From Maylandia zebra (lineage: Eukaryota; Chordata; Actinopteri; Cichliformes; Cichlidae): 64,000 nt of DNA. Location: assembly GCF_041146795.1 (NCBI RefSeq), contig NC_135170.1, positions 33,187,033 through 33,251,032 of the forward strand. Reading direction: 5' to 3'. Position 1 is the stretch's first letter. Each line of letters starts with the position of its first letter. The notes beneath the pieces were generated by a model. It did no database searches, was not told where the DNA came from, and was given only the letters and a program-made list of their open reading frames with translations. Positions 33,112 to 43,237 of this stretch are shown in pieces. The position numbers and the translations under genes are program-made.

Positions 33112-34089
33112 ATGGGGAATACTAAGAGCAGCGCTTTGTCAAAGGAGCTCCTGGAAGAGCTGAAGTCCAACACCAAATACACAGAGGCCGAACTGTGCAC
33201 CTGGTATCAGTCCTTCCTCAAGGAGTGTCCCAGTGGGAGGATCAGCAAGCAGCAGTTCGAGGGCATCTATGCCAGCTTCTTCCCAGACGCGGACCCCACG
33301 GCGTATGCGCGGCACGTTTTCAGGAGTTTCGACACTAATGCAGACGGAACTTTGGACTTTAAGGAGTACATCGTCGCTCTGCACCTCACCTCCGGGGGAA
33401 AGACTCTGCAGAAGCTGGAGTGGGCTTTTGGCCTCTATGATGTGGATGGAAATGGAACCATCAGCAAAAATGAAATCCAAGAGATTGTTCGGGTACCTAT
33501 ACTTCATACTAATTTTATCTGTTCTGAATACACTAAAATTACATGACTAAACTGAATTCGCGTTACATTCATCTATTGAATAATCACGATCACTTCTGTG
33601 AATGTGTAAATGGACCTTTGATGATTTCAATTTTAAGCCACAGCCTCCTCTAAATTATTCCACTTACAATTACTCAAAGAAAATGTAATATTCCGACGAA
33701 TATTTGATTAAATTCATCATGAATCATTGGTTAAACCTATAAAATGCGTTTACTCTCCTGCAGTCAATATTCAACATGATTCCTGCTGACGCACAGAAGA
33801 AGCTCCCTGAGGATGAAAACACGCCGGAGAAAAGGGCTGAAAAAATCTGGACATTTTTCGGAAAGAAGGAGAACGGTAAACCACACTTTATTAACTCTCA
33901 TCTCGTTATCTGCTGCACCTTTACAAGGCACAAGCATTTTGTTGACGCTTCTTTTTTTGGTTCTTTGCAGATAAAATCTCAGAGGGAGAGTTCATTCAGG
34001 GCGTGATGGACAACAAGGATATCCTACGCTTGATACAATATGATGAACCTCAGAAAATCAAAGACAAGCTGAAAGAGAAGAAGCAGTAG
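33112..34089 (+). CDS. rcvrn: Recoverin, photoreceptor calcium sensor
   Basis: Three exons join in phase: 33112-33492, 33764-33875 and 33971-34089, for 203 aa (mammalian recoverin is about 200-202 aa). The start MGNTKSS at 33112 is chosen over a Met three codons earlier because Gly2 begins the N-myristoylation signal. EF-hand 1 is disabled by CPSG (residues 39-42, with the conserved Cys39); EF-hand 2 (74-85, DTNADGTLDFKE) and EF-hand 3 (110-121, DVDGNGTISKNE) have full calcium ligands; EF-hand 4 (160-171, GKKENDKISEGE) lacks the first acidic ligand, as in mammals. ENTPEKRAEKIW is diagnostic. Recoverin binds disc membranes through a calcium-myristoyl switch and inhibits rhodopsin kinase at high calcium. 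Teleosts have several recoverin paralogues; I cannot tell which this is. The basic C-terminus (KIKDKLKEKKQ) is typical. Confidence 0.97.
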
Positions 34090-35203
34090 AGTACAGGCTA
34101 AAAACAGAGCAGAAAAAAACCTCACATGGTTTTAAGACTGATTTCTGTGGCTATATTTTAACCTCTTTAACCACATTTCTCATTTTTTATTATAATTAAT
34201 CATGTTCATGTTCTTTCTGGTAAACTAGTTAAACAGTGTTTCATTTTTTGTCATTGCAAGTAGTAATTAAATAGGGTGATTAGGCACATTTGATAAAATA
34301 AAATAAAATAGAAGCTGAACAACTGTGCAATGGATGAATTTTAAACAGTGTAACCGCTCAGGCTAGAACAGGGATGGCAACGTGAATGTTGGGAGTCAAA
34401 ACAGTGTTCACGTTTAATTGACCAGAATCAATTTCTTCACATTTTTACTTGTGTTGCAATAAATTTTATTAATAACTTCTTTGTGGATCCATATTCACAC
34501 TTTACAAAGGTATCCATAGGCTGGATTGGACGTTTTTGGCGTGTCCGTTTTGTTTAGCCTCCTTGGTTTAGATGTTGTACTTTGTGTAAACGAGCTGATT
34601 TCATGCAGTTAAATCTTTAAATCACACAATTTACAATGGACAGCGCACAAGTTTGTTGGTTATTTTAGTTTGTTCAATTTTGTTCAAATATGTTTTGTAC
34701 GTTTTTTGTGTAGTTGTGGCAGTGAACACGTTAACTCATTATTTGTTTAAATGTTCTCTTTTGTGTACATGAAAATGAAAACCTGTCTGTAAAGGTGTAT
34801 GTGTGTTATGTGTTGTGCTTTTAAAGTGTCGTTGTATAACATGGTAATATCCACCAAGGACACTTCAGCCATGTCCTCGACTCTTTTTAAAAGCAGTGTG
34901 TCTGAAACATGCATTTTGAACACACTTCCTTTCCACTTGGAATTTGTTTTAACTGATATATTTGTAGTGTTTGCACTGTTTCACAGAGTGACTCATCTCA
35001 ACCAACTGTAGTTTATATACAACTTTATTTTGGATTATCTTTACACATATATTTACTCTGGTTTGGTTTCCAATGAAACTTAGTTTGGTTTCTGTATTTT
35101 AATTCTTAAACGTTTTTAATTACATTTATATTATCTGGACTATTTATTAAACAGCCACTAGACACACCACTGATTTTTATATTAAACAGGTGGAAAATAC
35201 AAA
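34090..35203. other. rcvrn 3' UTR and downstream intergenic sequence
   Basis: Possible polyadenylation hexamers occur at about 34297-34310 (overlapping AATAAA units) and 34458. The rest is T-rich with no recognised gene. Confidence 0.45.
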
Positions 35204-36060
35204 TGAGGACAGAATTATTTGCTCCCTTGTGAAAATTCCTATTTTTAAAGGTAATTTGGAGAGGGAAGGAATTTGCAAAAGCTTTCCCAAACATCCTACT
35301 GTTATTTTGGATGCTTATATTTCTTTACTTTGTATACAGAAACAATATTATTTCACATTAACTACCCCCGATGATAACAGTCACTGTGTATCGTTTTTCC
35401 TTTTCTGCAGTCTGTTGTTTTAGTCGGTTGATCTGATGGTCTTCTGTCATGAACTTTGGACTTCAGTTCACCCCACAGATTTTCAGTGGGATTCAAGTCA
35501 GGGCTTTGTGACATAATCAGCGTCACTCTGAGAACGGGGTATAGTTTCATTCAATCTTTCCTCGGGTTGTCCTCGGCATGCCTCAGTCTGGCTTGAATGT
35601 GCCTCTTCTGCAGAGTTTTTCTTGGTCCACAGTCTCAGAGTGCATTTCTCTGCAGGCTTCTAGTGATTGTCTTTTCTGTGAATACACATCCCTACTTGGC
35701 TAACTCCTTCACTATCGTCTTGGCAGTTGTCCTGGGGTTAGTAGACAAATCTCTCACTAGTTTTGTTCACTTCCTACCTCCACCAGACTTGTTCTGTACT
35801 GTATGGCTCTTTTTAAATATCTTAATACTTCTCACTCCAGTTCTTGAAATGCTGTGATAACTTTAGATCTTCATCTCCTGCTTCGTCTAAACTGATTTCT
35901 TTTGTTTTTAGAATGATATTTTCTCAAGTGACAGCTCAAACCCTTGCTGAAGTTTTTATACTGTGTAAATTGGAAGATAACACATAGTTTTAGCCTGTTT
36001 TACAAGCACAGCAATAAAAAGGTCAGTTTGTCAGGGCGCTAATATTATTGCCCTTTAAGG
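35204..36060 (-). mobile_element. Tc1-like element, degenerate
   Basis: On the minus strand, around 35520-35400, the Tc1 transposase motif SQSPDLNPTENLWGELKSKV is readable, followed by DRRPSD. The plus-strand equivalent of earlier transposase sequence continues to about 35930. The ends resemble each other in inverted form: GAGGACAGAATTATTTGCTC near 35204 and TTGTCAGGGCGCTAATATTA near 36029. The frame is broken, so the element is dead. Confidence 0.83.
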
Positions 36061-36666
36061 TTTTTTATTTTTTCTGGAATAATTCGATGGTTGTTTCCAA
36101 ATAGAAATCATTTATTCGTTCCAAGGAAAACAAGTATGATTAAAAATGGAGAAATCCCTTGCTCTGTTAACAAGCACTTGGGGAAAAGAGATCACTTTTG
36201 ATGACAGGAATATCCAGCCTGGTGATAGTCACCTCCTCTAACATGTATACCTAAAGACTCCGTTTCCTGACTCTGCAGTGTTATGAGCCGTCCTGACACT
36301 CAGTGGTTGCATGCCAGCCTTTTATTGACAGCCAATTTACTCTCTAATACATCTGGCAGCTCTCCAGCGTGTTTTTTTCACACTTGGATTCATTCATTAG
36401 ATTGAAAGCAAGAAAATCTGGATGAGAGCTCCTTATGAAGGGAATTAGGCTCAGGTTAACAATCCTTCTGTATCAGCCAATCCTATTAGGAGCTGAAGGT
36501 CAGTTGAGACACACAGCCAACTCACAGTTAGGATAATGTGGGCTTGGCACAGAGAACGATACACTGCTCCAACATGCTCCCCCGCATAGATCATTTGCTT
36601 CCCGCGGTCCAACTTGAATCCATTAGTATATTTTATTTTTAGTTTAACTTTTCTTTGTTAAGCTTA

Positions 36667-38129
36667 GGCTACGTCCACACTAGCCCGGATAGATGTGAAA
36701 ACAGCGTTTTCGTCTGAAAACGCTCCGCGTCCACACTAGTCATTTTCAAAGAGTCCACACTAAAACGACCGAAAATGCTGACGTTGCAGTTCTGTGCATG
36801 CGTGAAACGCAAGATGACTCGACCTGCGTCATTTCCCTCTGCCGTTTATTTACATTCCGGCTCTTTGAATCGTGGCAGCGAAATGGCAAGACAAAGCAAC
36901 GAATTTTTCAAGTGGACTGATAATGAGGTGGAGTTGTTGCTCTGAGTCACCAACGAGTACAAGGTTTCCAAAGCAAACAGGAACATCGACTGGGAGACGG
37001 ACCAGAACAAATACGCAAAATATTGGACCGCCTCAAAGAACAGTATCCGGTTGTTCAGTGATGACGCGACGAATCCTACTTCCGGGCCTAAAGTAGTCTG
37101 CGTTTAATATGGCTTTTGTGTTGTTAACATGTTTAATGTTTTGTATTTTCTTCTATTTAATCTCAAAAAGCTCCTAAAACAGTCAGTGATCACTGTTGAC
37201 CTCCCTCGGCTTTTATTACCGCTAATCATTTATTTAAGCTCAGTTTTTAAAACCTTAGGATGTAACTACAGCCCAGCCCATGCAGCAGTATATGAATGAC
37301 TAACCTCGTATTGTGGATGGATTATCTCAGTTGTTCTCCTGGCTGAAGTTTGGTCCTTTTACAGCATCCTGCCATGCGATTACATTTGTTCCTGACCACC
37401 GAGAACACTCACGTTAACTTTTATCGAGTGGAAAAAAAAGTTAGCTTGTTTAAATTATGCTAACATAGCTGTGTCGCTCGCAGTCACGTAGCACATCATT
37501 ATATACCAGCTAGCCAAATTTCAGTAACCCTACAAACGTCACTGCTGTTTAGCTTTCTGTCTTCATTTATGTTGGAAGTGATAACAGAGCTGTACGTTTG
37601 AATTTGTTTCCAAAACCCCGCAGTCAGGACATGCTATATTGTATTTAGATAGAAGCTAGCGAGCTAACTCCCTGCTAACTTCTAACTCCGTTAAATGTCA
37701 TAAATTCCGTTTTCATGGATGCCTGGATGTTAAACTCAATTGTTACACCTGGTAGAGCAGAACGCTGATCATTTTATTAAAGATGAAAGACTTTAGACAG
37801 TTCTTCAACTCTCAGTAATGCCACAGTGATCGTTTGATATATGGACCTGCAGCGGAGTTTAGGCCCAGACACGGCTAGTGATGTCAGACTGAACAATCGG
37901 ATTACATGACTGGGTAAGTGGTCACATGACTACATCATATGACCAACATGCGTCATCGTTTTAGAAAGTCTGCGTTTTCAAGTGTCCACACTGCGACGGG
38001 ACAGCTCCGTTTTGAAATGTATGCGTTTTTGAGAGCGTTTTCAAAACGCCGTCTCAGTGTGGAAGGGAGGCCAAAACGGAGAGAAAACGATGTGTTTTCA
38101 AACGAAAACGCTTTAGTGTGGACGTAGCC
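36667..38129 (+). mobile_element. PIF/Harbinger-like element with broken Myb/SANT-like gene
   Basis: Terminal inverted repeats: GGCTACGTCCACACTA at 36667 and TAGTGTGGACGTAGCC ending at 38129, flanked by TTA on both sides (36664-36666 and 38130-38132), the 3-bp duplication typical of PIF/Harbinger. Both ends also carry subterminal GTTTTCG/CGAAAAC-rich repeats. From ATG at 36883 the frame reads NEFFKWTDNEVELLL, then an in-frame TGA at 36943, then VTNEYKVSK and NIDWETDQNKYAKYW: a trihelix/Myb-SANT-like domain of the kind found in the second protein of Harbinger elements. No DDE transposase is seen in 1,463 bp, so it is non-autonomous. Confidence 0.83.
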
Positions 38130-38132
38130 TTA

Positions 38133-38351
38133 AAGCGATAAACAAGAAGACAGTTTGTGTTTGAAGTGACACACAATCCCTTTTTTATGCTAATTAAGAA
38201 AGATTCAGGTACTTTTTAGGCATATATTTCAATTTGTGATTAATGCTTAAATCTCCCTTGTTGTTGACTGCCACCTATCTTTTATGGTACTCTGTCACAA
38301 AGTGACATAGTGCTATACAAATAAACTTGCCTTGCCTTGCCTTGCCTTGCC
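38133..38351 (+). mobile_element. 3' end of an L2-like LINE with CTTGC tail
   Basis: The segment ends TGCTATACAAATAAACTTGC followed by about four and a half CTTGC units (to 38351), the style of 3' end used by L2-like fish LINEs. The left limit is unclear; the piece directly follows the Harbinger-like element's TTA. Confidence 0.6.
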
Positions 38352-39145
38352 ACTGTAAGAAACCTCGGAGTGTTCCTGGATGGCTCTTTTAAACTCGAGA
38401 AACAGGTGTCCACTGTGGTAAAAAACAGCTTTTACCAGTTGCGTCAGATTTCCAAAGCAAAGCCGTTTCTTCCTTTAAAAGATCTTGAAAAGCTTATCCA
38501 CGCATTTATTACATCCAGATTGGACTACTGTAACTCCCTCTACTCGGGCCTCCAACACTCCTCTCTTTGCCGGCTCCAGTTAATTCAAAATGCAGCTGCG
38601 CGTCTTTTAACAGGTACGAGAATTCATGAACACATAACGCCAATTTTAGCCAAATTACATTGGCTCCCTGTTAAATATCGTATAGATTTTAAAATTCTTT
38701 TGTTCACTTTTAATATTTTGAATAATTTAGCGCCCAGTTATATTTCTGATTTACTCCATTCATACAATCCCAACAGGGCACTTAGATCATCCAACCATAG
38801 GCTCCTAGCACAACCTAGGACTCGAATGAAGTCGAGAGGCGACCGGGCCTTTGCATCCGTGGCACCCAGACTCTGGAATAACCTCCCCGTTCATATTCGC
38901 ACTGCCGAGTCTATCCAGTCTTTTAAATTACGTCTTAAAACTTATTTTTTTACTTTGGCTTTTGATTCTGTCTAGTTGGCTGTTTTAGCTTGTTGCGTTG
39001 TTACCTATTGTTTGTTGTCCTCTTCTATTGTTTGTTTTAATTGTCTCATGTTTTTATTGACTGTGAAGCACTATGGTCAACACTGTTGTTTTTAATATGT
39101 GCTATAGGCTATAAATAAATTTTGATTTGATTTGATTTTGATTTT
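38352..39145 (+). mobile_element. 5'-truncated L2-like LINE with open ORF2 C-terminus
   Basis: An open frame to 38975 (about 208 codons) encodes [91 protein letters not shown] and TAESIQSFKLRLKTYFF: the domain after the catalytic core of an L2/CR1-type reverse transcriptase. It ends in ATAAATAAATTTTGATTTGA and TTGAT repeats near 39120-39145. It abuts the CTTGC tail of another LINE. Confidence 0.88.
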
Positions 39146-40440
39146 TTTCTTTTTTTACCCCCGTCCTTTTATCCGTCCTCAGGTCTTCTACCTTGCCTTT
39201 TATACAGACTTCACAGTGTCCGTGGAATAGCTGAGTACTCACCTGTAAGCTTGTTTAACTTAACTATTTAATGTTTAAATCCAATCTGTATGTTGTACCA
39301 GTCTGATCAGGTCTCATATTTGCCATCATTTGGCAATTATTGGCATTATTTGAGGTTTAAAGCTGTTTTTGAAACTTGCAAAATGCGAGTATCTGTGGGC
39401 TTGTTAATTTAGCCTAAGTCGAATATAATCACTGGTTCGTGTGTCCATGGGTTCTAGTCGTTTGTACTTCAGCCTGACAGCGGCCTCCTTCACTTGTGTG
39501 ACCATCTGGGCCTTATATTCATTCTTCCAGTGAACAAGTACTGAATGCAAGTTCAACACCTGGAATCAACTCCAGATCTTGTATCAGTTTATTTCAGAAT
39601 AATGAGGGAACAGATCTCATATGCTCATCAAACTTGTCAGCTGTTCAGTTTAGTTAGAGCAGAGGTGTGAAACATAAGGTCAGAGGGCCTCCAGTTTTGA
39701 AACTTTTGGGGCTTATAAAGTATTTTTTAATAAGTATTCCAGCATTTTCTTAATGATAAAGACATTCATTTTCATTTTTCATAGTCATTCATGTTACAAA
39801 ACACAGATAAGCAATTAAATGACAGAAGATTTCCTGTTTTGTCACTACTATAATTTTTTTTCTTTTCTTTTTTACAATGGCTCCACAGTACTTAAAAAAG
39901 GACAATTTCTGTAAATTAACAAACAAAAATCATTTTTTGTAATTACAGGACAGCCTCGGCAATGAGCTACCAGAACATTCTCTGTAATTTTACACATTTA
40001 ATTGTTGTAATTTATGACCAAAGACTTGTGGCAGCATTTCTCTGTTATGCAGAAAAAACGAGATGTACTGCTGAAAATAGACTTTCTAAGATACGTCAGG
40101 GTTAAGAGTGTAGTTTACATATTTACATTGATATAAAGGGGAGTTTCCCTGATCCGGTCCACAGACGGCTATATAACTTTCACATTGCTGCTTTTTATAA
40201 AAAACATCTATAATTCCCAAACAGTTCATGCTAGATGTCTGGAAAACCTCGTGAATTAAAGCTGATATTGATTGTGCCATTGTTCAATAATATAATTCAG
40301 GTGTAAAATGTAAAAAAAACCAACCCCATAATAATCATATTTGGATTCATTATATGAAAATCTGTAAGAAACACTTGAGCAGTGTTATGAGCTGCAGGTT
40401 TAACATAAAACATGTTCACCAGGTTTATGAGTTTAAATTT
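39146..40440. other. Intergenic between rcvrn and gas7, no gene seen
   Basis: AT-rich, no recognised exon or well-bounded repeat. Confidence 0.4.
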
Positions 40441-42080
40441 TTTTTATTCACATCAATCAGATCTTAAATGAAACATCTTGCAGATGTAACTGCCCATTTC
40501 TAAACCCCCAGCCCCCCCTGGCAGAGTTACATAACGACACGCTATGGCATTTAATTTTCAAAGAGGAGATTTATTTTGGACACTGCATTCCTCACTACAC
40601 CGTTGGGACAGAGGTCACCTGTGATCCAACATTCTTAAAAACATTGGGAAAATCGGATTAAACTCACGTTAATGAAAACAGTCACCACAGAAGGGCAGTT
40701 AACTCAACCGTTATGTCATTGTGGATTCTGGTCAAGAACATTTAGTTGGAACATAACTCGTCACACTTAGTGCACAACATTGAGACACACTTATAAAAAC
40801 CTCTACAACAAATACACTATTTCAAACCTACACATGAAGCCGTTTTGGGGGTGGGGGTCAAAGCAAAGTCTGAATGTGCTGCAGGGGACGAACGGTCAGT
40901 GTTTTTCATAAGGCAGCTAAGCATTTCTTTACTTTTTCACAACTTTTTTTGAGTGCCTGGCAGCTGGATTAAAAGCTTTATTATTTAACTTTGTCCTTCT
41001 GGGAACATAGAAAAGAAAAATTATTCCAAAACAAACAAAATGTAAAGACCGCGACAGACAAACACATATATGTAAACACGGACACGTAGTCTACATGCAG
41101 TCTCTGATATTTCTATCACCTCGCACTTCCCGCTGCATGTCGACCCTTAAAGATCTTCTCTTTAAGGGTCGACAAAACGTGAAACAGACGACGTTGAACA
41201 GTGCAAACATCGAACCAGTATGTACAAATGTACACCGATGCAGAGAAGAATAAATCAAGGACATTCCAGGTATATAACCGTTAGGCACTAAAAGGTGTTT
41301 CAGTGTAATTTGGACCACCTTTTCCTCCTTCGCGCTGATTCAAAATAGACCCTGGCCTAAATCTTGGGACTCCATCTTGGGACTTGTGCTGAGTGTAATC
41401 AAATCCCGATTGCAAAATGCTTGGAAAAGTTGAGGTTTCTGGATATTTATGCTGTACACTTTCCTTTTTTTAAGTGGGAGAAAGCTCCAAAATTATGGAC
41501 AAGATAGAGAATACCTTGTTTAACTTCCATAAACTACACCGAAACAGCCATCATGGTTCCACAGAGTGTGCAGCTCTCCACGTACAGTGAAAACAATATA
41601 TTCAAAACATGCATTTCCACCAAAATGGACCAGCAAATTATGAAAATATATCATTCCAAGCTCTCAGTATGCTTCAGTATCCAAAATAATATCAATAATC
41701 AGACTTTTTTTTTTGTTTGGTTTACTCAGACTGGAAAAGTGTTGGCTGACGCTAAACTGAACAATTCAAAATACGTACATTTTTTTTAATAATCTCAACT
41801 TTACAACAGGTAAACAGCAGAATATGTTAAATGGCATTCAGTAAGCTAATGTGGATTATGATGGGGTTTAAATTTAGAAGGAACATGCTGGTACTTGGGT
41901 CCGTTACTGTTAGCTGGACTGTTTTCCTCCTCACTGTTCCACTCAGAGAGAGGATGAGCAGACCTCAGGGGTCTGAACATGCACCGTCCCCGAATCAGTG
42001 TCATCAAGTGTTCCTGGATTCTGTGGATGTGTTTTAATACTGAAGACAGGACAGCTGATCCCAGGTCAGGCCGGGACGAG
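40441..42080 (-). other. Probable gas7 3' UTR
   Basis: Directly follows the gas7 stop codon on the minus strand, has no recognised repeats, and holds minus-strand AATAAA hexamers at about 40977-40982, 40567-40572 and 40443-40448. The true 3' end is not determined. It contains the perfect hairpin at 41138-41174. Confidence 0.45.
41138..41174. other. Perfect inverted repeat, 16-bp stem and 5-base loop
   Basis: TGTCGACCCTTAAAGA at 41138-41153 is exactly complementary to TCTTTAAGGGTCGACA at 41159-41174, separated by TCTTC. It lies in the presumed gas7 3' UTR, about 910 bases past the stop codon. It could form an RNA hairpin; it is not followed by a T-run like a bacterial terminator and I know no matching annotated RNA. 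Confidence 0.9.
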
Positions 42081-43174
42081 CTATATGTCCATATCCACAG
42101 GCCGAACATCGCCGGTTTTGTTCTCCTTCACCCACAGCTCTCTGTCTTTGGCGGGATCCACATTCTGCAGCAGCTGGTCGACGGGCTCAACCATCTGAAA
42201 AGATATTAACAGTAATGTGACCCCTTAAAACTTCAGTCTTCATTCAGAGTTAAACACCTAAAGGTCAGGTGCTCAGGAGGTGCTGAGCGGTCAGTTGATT
42301 GGATAATCTGCCCAAAAATCCCAAAAGAGTTTGGTGACAAACTAAACCACAAACTTTAGTGACAGTTTTTATATAACAACATGTTTCATTACTTGCAAAA
42401 TCAATGACTTTGACCCAAATGACTTCTTCACAATCAGCTGATTTTTTTCAGGCCCCCAAACTGCAGTGGAGGAGGTCGAAATGCAGCGTACAGGAGATAT
42501 CCACATGAAATGTTCAGGACTGAAAATCAGGAAGCTCATCACCCAGTGTCACAAATATTAGCACATTTTTGAGTCTGTGTGGCCTGGATGTCAAAAAGGA
42601 GACCTTATTTTGAGCAGCTACCTGTCCCACCTGGTGACATGAGGCTTTTAACTTTACCCAACATGCACCTTTTTAGGTTTTCTCTTGCAAATGATCAGAA
42701 AACAATTTAAACATTCAGGAGAACAGTGCTTCTTTTCCTGTTTCTCTAATTCTCTTTATAAGGAGCTCTTATTCTCAGAGACGTTAACCAGTGCAGTTTA
42801 TTCAAACTGTGATCCCAAAAATGATTCTAGAAGCAAATCATGCTGTACATAGATGAGATTTTGGACATTTGGAGCAACTCAAAAATGCAAGAACAAGTCC
42901 AAGAGGGGGAATCCACCTTTTTCCAGATGGGATTCATATCCTCGGACTTCACACTCGGCTGCACAAAGCAAAGAATGTAAGCCTCAATCAAGCCAACGGA
43001 AATGCAACATGAGGCCGAGACCATGGTCGGGAGTTCAAGGTTCAAGGTTCTTTATTATTTGTCACATGCATAGTTATACAAGTATAACACACAGTGAAAT
43101 GTAGCCTGACACGCTCCTCGACATGTGCAAAAATTGGGGGGGGGGGGGGGGGGGGGGGGGTGTAGAGGAAGAAC

Positions 43175-43237
<63 letters not shown>

